A stretch of DNA of 40,458 bases. Origin: Sphingomonas jeddahensis. GTDB taxonomy: Bacteria; Pseudomonadota; Alphaproteobacteria; Sphingomonadales; Sphingomonadaceae. The position numbers and the translations under genes are program-made. Under the pieces are notes generated by a model. The model did not search any database. It saw only the letters and a list, made by a program, of their open reading frames with translations, and was not told the origin of the DNA. The DNA lies in NCBI RefSeq assembly GCF_001981525.1, contig NZ_MPSB01000018.1, positions 1 to 40,458 of the forward strand, given 5' to 3'. Below, one piece after another: positions 1 through 8,541 of this stretch. How positions within the stretch are numbered: position 1 is the first letter of the stretch; each line of letters starts with the position of its first letter.

Positions 1-70
<70 letters not shown>

Positions 71-85
71 ACCATCCCATGTGTC

Positions 86-119
86 AAAACCGCCCGGCTC
101 AACCCGCGGCGGCGTTTTT
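86..119 (+). terminator. Probable intrinsic terminator of the tRNA gene
   Basis: AAAACCGCC (86-94) can pair with GGCGG (108-112) and TTTT (115-118) with a two-base bulge, and the hairpin ends in a run of five T. It lies 16 bases after the tRNA CCA end, the expected place for a rho-independent terminator. Confidence 0.55.
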
Positions 120-308
120 GTGCCTCCCTCACATCGCTTGCGCTTTCCGGACACAGCGACAGGCTGGACGTCAGCACGTCGAGCTGCTCTCGCAATTGCT
201 CCCCAGGGCTCTCGCCACAGGCAACCACCCACACCCCGCAACGGTCGTGATATTGCCTCCCCTTCCGCGGAGCGCTTTCAAGCAGGCATTTGGGGGAGGC
301 CGGCCTGC

Positions 309-773
309 ATGGCAGAACCGTATTCGATGGATCTGCGCGCGCAGGTGGTGGGGCAGTGAGGATGGCAGGCATGTCGTGCCACCCGGCTGCCGCGCGGTTC
401 GGGCGGGGGCGCGGGCCTCGGCGATCAAGTGGATGTGGCGCTATCGGACGCGGGCAGCGCCGCACCGAGGCGAATGGGCAGCCACAAGCCAAGTCCCCTG
501 CCCGGCGAGACGCGGGAGTGGCTGAGGGGGGCTTCACTTTGGGCGGACTGGTGGCGGAGCTGCCAGACCGACGTGCAGGCTGCTATTCCTGCGGCCCTAT
601 CGCCCGACCTCAACCCGATCGAGCAGGTCTTTGCCAAGCGCAAGCATCTGATGCGCAAAGCTGCTGAGCGTACCCACGAACGCAGATGGCGGCGCGTCGG
701 CGACCTGGCCAATACCTTGTAACCTGACAAATGCCGCAACTCGCCCACCATTGTCGGATACAAGCCAGCGTGA
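309..773 (+). pseudogene. Decayed IS630-family transposase remnant
   Basis: Pieces of an IS630-type (Tc1/mariner-like) transposase lie in order but in different frames. The N-terminus MAEPYSMDLRAQVVGQ (309-356) runs straight into a stop at 357-359. A helix-turn-helix-like piece ASAIKWMWRYR follows near 415-450. The conserved C-terminal catalytic segment SPDLNPIEQVFAK and the helix after it lie at about 600-720, and the frame stops at 720-722. Later bases up to the TGA at 771-773 still resemble the family tail. The two catalytic Asp motifs and most of the middle are missing: a full gene is about 340 codons, here about 150 remain. It cannot encode an active enzyme. I saw no clear terminal inverted repeats. 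The family call rests on remembered motifs. Confidence 0.75.
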
Positions 774-1198
774 TGTTGTCCGGCTCGAGATTCAGAGCCG
801 ATCGTTCGGCGTGAACACGGCTCGTCACTCGCCGCCCGCTTCGGCTGTCGAGCAGGGCCGCGTCACATAATGCCCCGGACGGACGGATAATCGCCTCAGC
901 AGTTCCTCGCGGTCGTTATCCCGCATCACAAAGCGAAGTCGCACATCCCGCAGCGGCGATCAGCCGGGTACGGTACCAGCGACACAGTGCGGAGCAGGCA
1001 GCGCCCACCCGGTTGGCGGCGCCGCGGCTTCGCCCGGCGCGCCGCCCGGCCAGCCGAGCCGGCGCCAGCGGCCCGCGACATCCGGCGGCGCAAACCGGCG
1101 GCAACTACATGCTTCTGCCGCTTGCCACTGACCCGCTTCATCGTGGCGAGCTGCGATAGCGCGGGTGCCCACATTTGGTGTTCGGCAAACCAGGATAA
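774..1198. other. Intergenic stretch, no gene recognised
   Basis: About 425 bases between the transposase remnant and the dehydrogenase. Only short unconvincing frames are present on either strand. Translated pieces near 910-1190 faintly recall the C-terminal part of an IS5-type transposase with many frameshifts, but not well enough to call. It is probably an old mobile-element scar. Confidence 0.4.
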
Positions 1199-2251
1199 TC
1201 AAATTTCCAACCCGACGAAAATAGCGCCGGTACGCTCCTTGTCCTGTGCCACATCGAACGCTTCATTGATGCGGTCGAGCGGAAAGCGGTGGGTGATCAG
1301 CTTCTGTGTCTTTAGCTTGCCGCGAGCGACCAACTGCAGCACTTCGCCTTGTTCCGGGTAGATATCGTGAAAGGCGAAGCTGGCGCTTGGGATCAGCGTG
1401 ATCTCGGACATCTGAATGCGTTGCCATTCAAGCGGAATCGCGATCTCACCCTCGTCAAAGCCGCCGACGATCACCAGCTTTCCCCCACGCCGCACGAGCC
1501 GCGTGGCGAGGGGCAGCGTCCTCGGCATCGATTCACCACCGGCGCATTCGAAAACGATGTCGGCGCCGCGCCCGTCGGTCATCGCGCGTATCGCCTGAAC
1601 TGCATCGTCAGTCGAGGTGTTGATCGTCTCGTCCGCGCCCAGCTCACGCGCGAGATCGAGCGAGTGGGCGACTGTGTCGATGATCAGCACGTCCGCGCCG
1701 CTTGCCTTGGCCAGCATCAACTGGCCCAGGCCGATCGGACCAGCGCCGATGATCGCGACCTTGGCGTTGATCGTCAGCCCCGACAGGTGCTGAGCATGGA
1801 GGCAGACGGCGTAGGTATCGAGCAGTGCCGCATCGTCGTAGCCGATCGTGTCGGGCAGCTTGTAGAACTTATGCTGGGGGCCGACGAGGAACTCGGCATA
1901 GGCCCGGCTCACGCTGGCGCGGCGGGTCGGGTAGAGATCCGGGCAGCGATTATACTGCTGGATACGACACCATTCGCAGGCGCCGCACCCTAGGACGGAC
2001 TCGATCAGCACTCGATCGCCCACTGCGACATGAGTGACATCCGCGCCGACCTCCACCACCTCGCCTGCCATTTCGTGCCCGACGATACAGCAATGCAGGT
2101 GTTCGTCGGGCTTCTTCCAATGGCGCAGGTCAGTGCCGCAGATCCCGGCCATGCGCAGGCGCGCCTTGACCCAATTGGCCGCAGGAAGCGTTGGCTCCTC
2201 GACCTCCTCAATGGTGAAGCGTCCGTCGGCGGTCTTCAGTGCAGCTTTCAT
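1199..2251 (-). CDS. Zinc-dependent medium-chain alcohol/polyol dehydrogenase
   Basis: A 350-residue medium-chain dehydrogenase (GroES-like ADH fold). The catalytic zinc site is visible as Cys38 in GICGTD and His59-Glu60 in VGHEMAGEV. The structural zinc site is the four-Cys lobe C89-C92-C95-C103. The NAD(P)-binding Rossmann turn is GAGPIG at 169-174. The pattern matches the threonine/sorbitol/galactitol dehydrogenase branch, which oxidises a secondary alcohol with NAD(P); the substrate cannot be read from sequence. Its ATG overlaps the stop of the lactonase gene upstream (ATGA, 2248-2251), so the two are likely translated together. With a lactonase and a divergent MFS carrier beside it, a role in oxidising a sugar or polyol to a lactone or acid is a reasonable inference. 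Confidence 0.9.
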   Translation of the reverse strand: MKAALKTADGRFTIEEVEEPTLPAANWVKARLRMAGICGTDLRHWKKPDEHLHCCIVGHEMAGEVVEVGADVTHVAVGDRVLIESVLGCGACEWCRIQQYNRCPDLYPTRRASVSRAYAEFLVGPQHKFYKLPDTIGYDDAALLDTYAVCLHAQHLSGLTINAKVAIIGAGPIGLGQLMLAKASGADVLIIDTVAHSLDLARELGADETINTSTDDAVQAIRAMTDGRGADIVFECAGGESMPRTLPLATRLVRRGGKLVIVGGFDEGEIAIPLEWQRIQMSEITLIPSASFAFHDIYPEQGEVLQLVARGKLKTQKLITHRFPLDRINEAFDVAQDKERTGAIFVGLEI

Positions 2252-3255
2252 GTCAGAACTCCCAGGAAGGCGGCGCCCGGCACGTCGGCGCGCGCGTCCA
2301 CCGCGCCGGGCAGGCCATGATCGTTGAGCGGCAAAGCAGTGACGCCGCCGTTCTTCTCGTGCGCCACCAGCAGGCGCTCCGCTTCGATCAACAGGAAGCG
2401 TGGCGAACTGCCGCCGCTTGTTGCGTGACCAAGCAGGTCGACCTCGCCATCCTCCCCGATCGCAAAGGTTGCGATGCTGTCGTGACCGCGATTGCTGACG
2501 TAAATCCGGCCCATGTGCGCGTCGAGCGCGATGGCACCGCCGAGGCTGCCGGGGCCGGCATCGCTTGGCAGCGTCGAGAGGATCTGACGCGCGGTGAGCG
2601 CGCCATCCTCCTCGATCCGGAGCACCGTCAGCGTCGAATTCAGTTCGCTGACGAGATAGGCAATCGGCAATCGCGGATGAAAGGCCAATTGGCGCGGACC
2701 AGAGCCCGGCGGCGCGACATAGGCGTCTTGGGGAATACCCAGGTGACCTGAGGCGGCGTCCATGTCGAACGCGAGCACGCGATCGATGCCGAGATCCGCA
2801 ACGTAAAGCAAGCCACTCGCCGCGAAGCCGACCCAATGGGCGTGCGGCCCGTCCTGCCGTTCGGGCACTGGGCCGGACCCGACGTGCTGCTGAACCAGGG
2901 GCAGCGCCACGGGCGCCCCGTCCGGTGTGAGTTGGAATAGCGCGGTCGTGCCGCTTTCGTAATTGGCGACTGCCAGCAGGGTGGCGGTGTTGTTCAGCGC
3001 AAGGTGGCACGGCGCAGTGCCGCCTGACGGAACACGCGCCAGTTCATGCCAGCCTGCCGCGTCGACCAGCACGATCTCGCTCGCGGACTCGTCGACGAAG
3101 TACCAGCGGCTTGTACCTGGCAAGTTCACCCCGCTGGAAACGTTGAGGACCTGCGTCGCGGGTTCTCCTGCCACCGGATCTTGCGCGCTGCCGAGCGGGT
3201 AGATGCCGCGCGCACCCCTTTCCTCGTAACCGCCGGCAATCAGCGAACGCACCAT
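2248..3255 (-). CDS. Lactonase family protein, seven-bladed beta-propeller (6-phosphogluconolactonase-like)
   Basis: About 335 residues of the YbhE/Pgl-type beta-propeller lactonase family (PF10282-like), which hydrolyses sugar lactones such as 6-phosphogluconolactone; cytosolic, no signal peptide. Diagnostic pieces are the early ...PCHLALNNTATLLAVANY blade, DGPHAHWVGF, GSGPRQLAFHP, YLVSELNSTLTV, YVSNRGHDSIATF and SPRFLLIEAERLLVAHE. The His/Arg residues in the HAHW and GPRQLAFHP segments are the usual active-site neighbourhood. The frame is open further upstream, but that part overlaps the divergent MFS gene and does not look like the family. I chose the ATG at 3255, which has a GGAG about 7 bases upstream and begins MVRSLIAGGY. 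It is first of two genes, overlapping the dehydrogenase by four bases. Confidence 0.88.
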   Translation of the reverse strand: MVRSLIAGGYEERGARGIYPLGSAQDPVAGEPATQVLNVSSGVNLPGTSRWYFVDESASEIVLVDAAGWHELARVPSGGTAPCHLALNNTATLLAVANYESGTTALFQLTPDGAPVALPLVQQHVGSGPVPERQDGPHAHWVGFAASGLLYVADLGIDRVLAFDMDAASGHLGIPQDAYVAPPGSGPRQLAFHPRLPIAYLVSELNSTLTVLRIEEDGALTARQILSTLPSDAGPGSLGGAIALDAHMGRIYVSNRGHDSIATFAIGEDGEVDLLGHATSGGSSPRFLLIEAERLLVAHEKNGGVTALPLNDHGLPGAVDARADVPGAAFLGVLT

Positions 3256-3435
3256 ACCATCTCCACGCTGCTCCTGCGGGGCCAGAAACAAACGAGCGGG
3301 CGGATGGTCGCGTGGCGTCGCATCACTAACCCGTCCTTTTTCAGTAACTTGGATTAGGGCGCTGGGCTTTGGTTCTGTCGACCACCCCATTTGGCTTATC
3401 AGAAACCACGCGCGCCCCCGCACGTTGCCCGCGGC

Positions 3436-4968
3436 ATGAGCCTGCACCCGCAACCCGTTGTCACACCCGATGAGCGCGAGCGGGGGTTGCGCTTGCTCGT
3501 CACCGAGGCCGCCTTCTCCGGCGGCACTGCCGCGCTGACCACGGGCGTGATCCTGACCGCTTTCGCACTCCATCTCGGCGCAACCAACGTGATGGTGGGC
3601 GTGCTCGCCAGCGTGCCGTTCCTGACGCAGTTGCTGCAACTTCCGGCAATCGGGCTCATCGAACGCTGGCGCCGACGCAAGCAGATCGCGGTGTTCACCA
3701 GCCTGATCGGTCGCGCGATGTTGGCGGTGATGGCTGCGCTTGCATTCTTCAGTGGCACATTGCCGCTGCTCATATTCCTCGGCGCGCAGGTCATTCTGTG
3801 CGGGTTGGGTGCGGTCGGTGCTTGCGCCTGGAACGCGTGGATGCGCGATCTCGCGCCCGAGGACCGGATGGGTGCCGTCTTCGCCCGACGCACGATGTGG
3901 CTGACGGGCATCAGCCTGGTGCTGGGGCTGGCCGCAGCCCTTGCGCTCGACGTGACGCCGCCGGGTTCATTCAAGCGCGATCTGGTGTTTGGCGGGATGT
4001 TCGCCGCAGGCTGTATCACTGGCCTGATCAGCGCGCGTGTGGTGGCCGCGATGCCTGAACCGCTGATGCCGCCCGCGACCGGGCCGATCCACTTGCGCGA
4101 ATTGCTCCGTCAGCCGTTGCGTGACAGCAACTTCAGCCGGCTGCTGATATTCGTTGCAAGCTGGCAGTTCGCGATCAACTTCGCGACGCCGTTCTTCACC
4201 GTCTTCATTGTGCGCCAACTTCACTTCAACATCAGCTTCGTCATGGTGTTGAGTGTGGTGAGCCAGATCGCCAACATCCTCGCGTTGCGGCTGTGGGGAA
4301 CGCTGAGCGATCGCTTCGCCAACAAATCCGTCCTCGCGGTCTGTGCGCCCGCCTACATTCTGGCGATCGTGGGGATGATCGGCGCGTCACAATTCGGGGA
4401 TCGCAATGTCGTCAAGCTCTGGCTGATCCTGCTGCATCTGGTGATGGGCGCGACAATTGCCGGCGTGACGCTGACCAGCACCAACATCGCGCTGAAACTG
4501 TCGCCAAAGGGCGCTGCCACCGCTTACGTGGCGACCAACGCGATGGTCACTGCGGTGGCGGCGGGGTTGGCGCCGATCCTCGGCGGCCTGCTCGCGGACT
4601 TTTTTGCCGCGCGTCAATTCGAGCTGGTCGCACGCTGGTCTGGCCCCAACGGCGCTTTCGCGCTGCCGATCGTGCTCACGCAATGGGACTTCTATTTCCT
4701 CATTGCGGGCTTCATCGGCATCTATGCCATCCACCGACTATCGCTGATCGAGGAACATGGCGAGATCGAGCCACGTGAAATGATGGGACAGGTGCTGAAC
4801 GAAACCCGGCGCACCATTCGCAACATCTCCAGCGTCGCCGGCCTGCGCGGCGCGACCGACCTTCCCGCTGCGTTGCTGCGCGATGCTCGCCTGAGGGTGA
4901 GATTGCGGCGCGCACAGCAAGCCAAGCTGATGCGACGGCCCACGGCCAGTTCTCCGGATCCCCGATGA
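3436..4968 (+). CDS. Major facilitator superfamily transporter
   Basis: About 510 residues with roughly twelve hydrophobic segments, arranged as two halves with a cytoplasmic loop around residues 195-220. The basic loop IERWRRRKQIA after the second membrane segment and the DRFANKS loop in the second half are typical MFS features. The C-terminal ~70 residues are a hydrophilic basic tail, longer than usual. I take the ATG at 3436 (MSLHPQPVVTPDERERG); the frame continues upstream to 3391 without a better start. It is divergent from the lactonase-dehydrogenase pair with about 180 bases between, which presumably hold both promoters. The neighbourhood suggests carriage of a sugar, sugar acid or lactone, but the substrate is not shown by sequence. 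Confidence 0.85.
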   Translation: MSLHPQPVVTPDERERGLRLLVTEAAFSGGTAALTTGVILTAFALHLGATNVMVGVLASVPFLTQLLQLPAIGLIERWRRRKQIAVFTSLIGRAMLAVMAALAFFSGTLPLLIFLGAQVILCGLGAVGACAWNAWMRDLAPEDRMGAVFARRTMWLTGISLVLGLAAALALDVTPPGSFKRDLVFGGMFAAGCITGLISARVVAAMPEPLMPPATGPIHLRELLRQPLRDSNFSRLLIFVASWQFAINFATPFFTVFIVRQLHFNISFVMVLSVVSQIANILALRLWGTLSDRFANKSVLAVCAPAYILAIVGMIGASQFGDRNVVKLWLILLHLVMGATIAGVTLTSTNIALKLSPKGAATAYVATNAMVTAVAAGLAPILGGLLADFFAARQFELVARWSGPNGAFALPIVLTQWDFYFLIAGFIGIYAIHRLSLIEEHGEIEPREMMGQVLNETRRTIRNISSVAGLRGATDLPAALLRDARLRVRLRRAQQAKLMRRPTASSPDPR

Positions 4969-5093
4969 TCGTGCAACTTCGGCGGCGGGCTCGATTATCT
5001 AGCGCAGGCCCGGCATGACGGCTCGTCAGTCGACTTCCTCTGCATAGCCGACCGCGACCCGAAGCTGCATTCCTAGAACGGTCGGTCGTCCGC

Positions 5094-5381
5094 GTGCGAT
5101 CTGATCGCTGTGGGGCGGGGTGCGCCGTGCCGAATAGCCCGCCACACCGTGGCAGCGGCAATGAAGCGGTCATCCGGCAGGAGGGCGCCGAGAACGCCGC
5201 ATCGCTGCTCCAATCCGGTGAGATCAACGTGGCGAGCGTCGCCCAACATGCGCTCGCTGCGCAGGCGCTGGTAATCCAGGCCGGTAACGCCAATCGCGTC
5301 GGCATCGACCAGCAGGGGGCCAACAGTTCTGCGCCTGTGAGTCAAAGCGGGAGTGCGAATATCGCCTTCATCCGCCGATGA
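5094..5381 (+). pseudogene. Curlin-repeat (CsgA/CsgB-like) fragment without signal peptide
   Basis: From about residue 18 the frame shows seven units of 11 residues following the curlin pattern QxGxxNxAxxx: HRGSGNEAVIR, QEGAENAASLL, QSGEINVASVA, QHALAAQALVI, QAGNANRVGID, QQGANSSAPVS and QSGSANIAFIR. The 11-residue period is exact. Curlins are secreted amyloid subunits, and this spacing corresponds to one beta-strand per unit. The frame begins only at GTG codons (5094 or 5127), has no hydrophobic signal peptide, and I found none in the other frames just upstream. No csgG, csgE or csgF gene is in the window. It is either the 3' remains of a curlin gene or a gene whose 5' end is out of frame. 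Roughly 120 bases before it and 155 after it hold nothing I recognise. Confidence 0.55.
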
Positions 5382-5538
5382 ACCAAGCGGCTAGCTCAGG
5401 CAGGGCCCGCATATCGCATAACGAAGCTCAATTCGGTGGAGGCAGACCGACCATTTGTCGGCGATCTGGACGCGAGCGACCGCTCCGCTACGTTCCCCGG
5501 AGCTCGCGGCGGAGTTCCGGGGCTGCCGGCCTTATGCG

Positions 5539-7020
5539 TCAGGTGCCACAGAAGGTCGCTGCTACGCGCTGATGTGGCAGCGGGGGCTGAGCGAGATCTT
5601 CGGCGGCAGGCTGATCCTCGAAGGGCCTCGAGAGCACATCCAGCATCCGCCGGAAGGGCGAAAAATCGGTTCGGTCGACCGCGGCCGCAATCATTGCCTC
5701 GACCTGATGGTTGCGGGGGATAAAAGCGGGATTGATGCGGTCCATGGCCGATCGGCGGGTCTCGGCATCCTGCACATCGCGCTCCAGGCGGAGGCGCCAA
5801 TCCGCGGCCCAGTTGTCGAACGCAGTGGGATTGATGAACAGGGCACGCGCCGGTTCGTCATTGTCAACTGCGGCCTGACCGAGCGCGCGGAAGAATGCGG
5901 TGAAGTCAACCTGGTTCTCCGTCATGCCGGTCAGGAGAGTGTTGATGAGTTCGACGTCGCCCTCCTGCTCGGATGCGAGACCGACCTTCCGCCGCAGCCC
6001 TCCGAAATAGGCCTGCTCGAAGATCGAGCCGAAGCGGGCGAGCGCGTCCTGCGCCTCCTCCACGGCTGCATCCTGGTCGTCGTTGAGGAGCGGCAGGAGC
6101 GTTTCGGCGAAACGCGTGAGGTTCCAGTGGGCAATCCGCGGCTGGTTGCCGAAGGCATAGCGCCCGCCGCGATCAATTGAGCTGAAAACGGTTGCCGGAT
6201 CATAAGCATCCATGAAGGCGCAGGGGCCGTAGTCGATGGTCTCACCCGCCACCGACATGTTGTCCGTGTTCATCACGCCGTGGATGAAACCCACCAGCAG
6301 CCAACTGGCAACGAGATTGGCCTGGGCGACGATCACCGCATCGAGGAGGGCACGATAGGGGCGCTGGGTCTCCTCGGCAGCCGGATAGTGGCGCGCGATG
6401 ACATGGTCGGCGAGTAGCCGGATACCCTCTGCATCGTCCCGCACCGCGAAGTATTGAAACGTGCCCACCCGGATATGGCTGGAGGCGATACGGGTCAGCA
6501 TGGCTCCCGGCAGGACGGTCTCGCGGGCAACCGGCTCGCCTGTGGTTACAGCGGCAAGAGCACGGGTCGTGCGGATGCCCAACGCGGCCATGGCTTCGCT
6601 GACGAGATACTCCCGGAGCACGGGGCCGAGTGCGGCCCGCCCATCGCCGCCGCGCGAGAATGGGGTTCGCCCGCCGCCCTTGAGTTGAATGTCGCGTCGC
6701 TGCCCGTGGCGATCCACGACCTCGCCGAGCAGGACAGCCCGTCCGTCGCCGAGCTGCGGCACGAAATTCCCGAACTGGTGCCCGGCATAGGCTTGCGCGA
6801 TCGGCTCCGAACCGTCCGCGATCGCCCGCCCAGAAAGCACATCAAGGCCAGCCGGGCTGTTGAGCCATGACGCGTCGATGCCGAGCTCAGACGCGAGTCC
6901 CTCGTTGATCTGGACCAGCGCTGGCGAGGGGCTCTGCAGCGGCTGCACGGGCGCGAAGAAGCGCTCGGGCAGGCGGGCGTAGCTGTTATCGAACGGGATC
7001 TGCATTCTGCTACGAACCAT
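5539..7020 (-). CDS. selO: Protein adenylyltransferase SelO (YdiU/UPF0061 family)
   Basis: A 493-residue SelO pseudokinase-fold enzyme, which transfers AMP from ATP to Ser/Thr/Tyr of target proteins and is linked to redox stress. Family hallmarks are the N-terminal FDNSYARLPERFFA, the YAGHQFGNFVPQLGDGRA segment, the nucleotide-binding LKGGGRTPFSRGGDGRA, and the catalytic and metal-binding segment HGVMNTDNMSVAGETIDYGP followed by CAFMD. The C-terminus is TFCGT, with Cys at the position where eukaryotic SelO carries selenocysteine nearby. An in-frame ATG at 7041 exists, but its GGAG is only two bases from it. The ATG at 7020 has AAGGA six bases upstream, so I prefer it. It appears to be a single gene, divergent from the short ORF at 7094. 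Confidence 0.92.
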   Translation of the reverse strand: MVRSRMQIPFDNSYARLPERFFAPVQPLQSPSPALVQINEGLASELGIDASWLNSPAGLDVLSGRAIADGSEPIAQAYAGHQFGNFVPQLGDGRAVLLGEVVDRHGQRRDIQLKGGGRTPFSRGGDGRAALGPVLREYLVSEAMAALGIRTTRALAAVTTGEPVARETVLPGAMLTRIASSHIRVGTFQYFAVRDDAEGIRLLADHVIARHYPAAEETQRPYRALLDAVIVAQANLVASWLLVGFIHGVMNTDNMSVAGETIDYGPCAFMDAYDPATVFSSIDRGGRYAFGNQPRIAHWNLTRFAETLLPLLNDDQDAAVEEAQDALARFGSIFEQAYFGGLRRKVGLASEQEGDVELINTLLTGMTENQVDFTAFFRALGQAAVDNDEPARALFINPTAFDNWAADWRLRLERDVQDAETRRSAMDRINPAFIPRNHQVEAMIAAAVDRTDFSPFRRMLDVLSRPFEDQPAAEDLAQPPLPHQRVAATFCGT

Positions 7021-7093
7021 TTGCAATCCTTGAAGTTTCATGGCTCCGCCCCATATCGCGGTTCCTGTTCAACAACGGAAAGGAGGTGGTCGA

Positions 7094-7168
7094 ATGTCTC
7101 ATTGTCACATGCCGCTGAAGGCGGATCGTCAGGACTCGGCCGGCCTCGTGGTAGGTCGCAGCTTCTAA
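7094..7168 (+). CDS. Possible 24-codon leader peptide with strong Shine-Dalgarno
   Basis: An ATG at 7094 is preceded by AAAGGAGGTGGTCGA, an almost complete anti-16S match about 6-8 bases away and by far the strongest ribosome-binding site I saw in the window. The frame encodes 24 residues, MSHCHMPLKAD... ending ...VVGRSF, with TAA at 7166-7168. It is too short to resemble any known domain. Immediately after it come two competing hairpins and a longer one (next entry). The combination of a very short, well-initiated ORF followed by structured RNA is what leader peptides look like. The only downstream gene on this strand is uppP, about 270 bases away. No function is claimed, and a chance ORF is possible. 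Confidence 0.4.
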   Translation: MSHCHMPLKADRQDSAGLVVGRSF

Positions 7169-7174
7169 CGCATA

Positions 7175-7227
7175 AGCCGCCAGCGGCTGGCAATGGAAGG
7201 GTCGCTCCAGCGATGGGGCGGCCCTTC
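7175..7227 (+). promoter_or_regulatory. Structured RNA candidate: alternative hairpins after the short ORF
   Basis: AGCCG (75-79 of the 7100s) can pair with CGGCT (7184-7188), and GCCAG (7179-7183) with CTGGC (7187-7191); the two are mutually exclusive. A separate ten-pair stem with one G-T pair follows, 7196-7205 with 7218-7227, closing a 12-base loop. No T-run follows, so a simple terminator is unlikely. The pairing is read by eye only. Confidence 0.35.
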
Positions 7228-7438
7228 GTGCGTCTGGTGCCGGCGCTGCTCGTGCCGGGATACCACTCGCTCATTCTGTTTGCGCTGACAGGGTGACAGA
7301 AGTGCATTTGGCGGCCATGGCCATGGTGGTGATATTGGTAACCACCCTCGGCACTGTTGTGAGCGTCGGGCCGCTTGGCCGGCCGATCCGCTCCGGCAAA
7401 CAGCTTACAGGATGCGGCGCTTCGTGACCGCTTCAGGC

Positions 7439-8266
7439 ATGTGGATCGAGGCGGTCGTCCTGGGCCTGGTGCAGGGACTTACCGAGTTCCTTCCGGTTTC
7501 TTCCAGCGCCCATCTTCGCATCGTCGGCGCCATGCTGGCGCCCGGATATGATCCGGGGGCTGCCTTCACCGCCATCACCCAGATCGGCACCGAAGCTGCC
7601 GTCCTGTTGTACTTTCGCGAGGACATCTGGCGGATTGCCACCGCGTGGATGCGCACGCTGCGCAGGCCGACGGCCGCGATGGACGCCGACGCGCGCATCG
7701 GTTGGCTGATCCTGCTCGGCACGCTGCCGATCGCCGTGTTCGGGCTGTTGTTCAAGGATGTGATCGAAACGGTCTTGCGCGATCTTCGCATCACCGCCGC
7801 CATGCTGATCGTGTTCGGCGTGGTTCTCGGCCTGGCTGACCGCGCCGGCCGGAAGCAGCGCCCGCTGGAAGAACTCACCCCGGTTCACGGCCTGTTGTTC
7901 GGCCTGGCGCAATCACTCGCCTTGGTGCCCGGCGTGTCGCGCTCCGGCGGTACCATCAGCGCCGGCCTTTTGCTTGGCTATACGCGTGAGGCGGCGGCGC
8001 GTTATTCGTTCCTGCTGGCGATCCCGGCGGTGCTGGCATCCGGCTTTTACCAGTTATTCAAGAGCTGGGGCACGCCAGGGCCGATGGGCCCGGGCGAAAC
8101 GGCACTGGCGACACTCATTGCCTTTGCCGTGGGCTATGGAGTGATCGTGCTGTTCCTGCGGCTGGTCAGCATGCGCGGTTATCTGCCGTTCGTCCTCTAC
8201 CGCGTTGCTGTGGGCGTTGCGGTGTTCGTCCTCGTCGGCCTGGGCATCGTGCCGGCAACAGCCTAA
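7439..8266 (+). CDS. uppP: Undecaprenyl-diphosphatase UppP (BacA)
   Basis: A 275-residue integral membrane phosphatase that recycles undecaprenyl pyrophosphate to the monophosphate lipid carrier used for peptidoglycan and surface polysaccharides. Both family motifs are present: the first, [16 protein letters not shown], near the N-terminus and the second, [18 protein letters not shown], in the middle, carrying the catalytic Glu/His/Ser/Arg set. About eight hydrophobic segments are visible. An in-frame ATG at 7412 would add nine residues; I prefer the ATG at 7439 because the family normally begins M-x-W-I-E-A at this point. It stands alone, with the phosphoesterase downstream facing it. The 275 bases between them hold nothing I recognise. 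Confidence 0.93.
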   Translation: MWIEAVVLGLVQGLTEFLPVSSSAHLRIVGAMLAPGYDPGAAFTAITQIGTEAAVLLYFREDIWRIATAWMRTLRRPTAAMDADARIGWLILLGTLPIAVFGLLFKDVIETVLRDLRITAAMLIVFGVVLGLADRAGRKQRPLEELTPVHGLLFGLAQSLALVPGVSRSGGTISAGLLLGYTREAAARYSFLLAIPAVLASGFYQLFKSWGTPGPMGPGETALATLIAFAVGYGVIVLFLRLVSMRGYLPFVLYRVAVGVAVFVLVGLGIVPATA

Positions 8267-8541
8267 GTACTCACCGGGTTCAAGTGGCACCGGCTAATCC
8301 GGCAGCAGGTGCCGAAAGCGCTTCGAATCTGCCGGCTCTGCCCGGGTGCGGCCTAATGTCATCGAACCGCGGAACCAAGAAGCTGGAGAAGGTCGCGCCC
8401 GGCCTGCCGCACGCGATCGCGCTGTCCGGCGCTCGGCGATCCTGCCTATCAGGCCCGATTGGCAGCCCCCGCCGCAATATGCGATTGCCCGCTCCGGTAA
8501 GAACCGAAGCAGGCGATCGTTTCACCCGGCGTGTTGCCGTT

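Noticed and set aside
910..1198. Second transposase remnant (IS5-like)
   Set aside because: Only faint similarity with many frame changes; not enough to call without a search.
3256..3639. N-terminal extension of the lactonase frame to 3639
   Set aside because: It overlaps the start of the divergent MFS gene and does not look like lactonase; the ATG at 3255 has a proper ribosome-binding site.
7412..7438. Nine-residue N-terminal extension of UppP
   Set aside because: Family members normally begin at the M-W-I-E-A position; the upstream ATG has no better ribosome-binding site.
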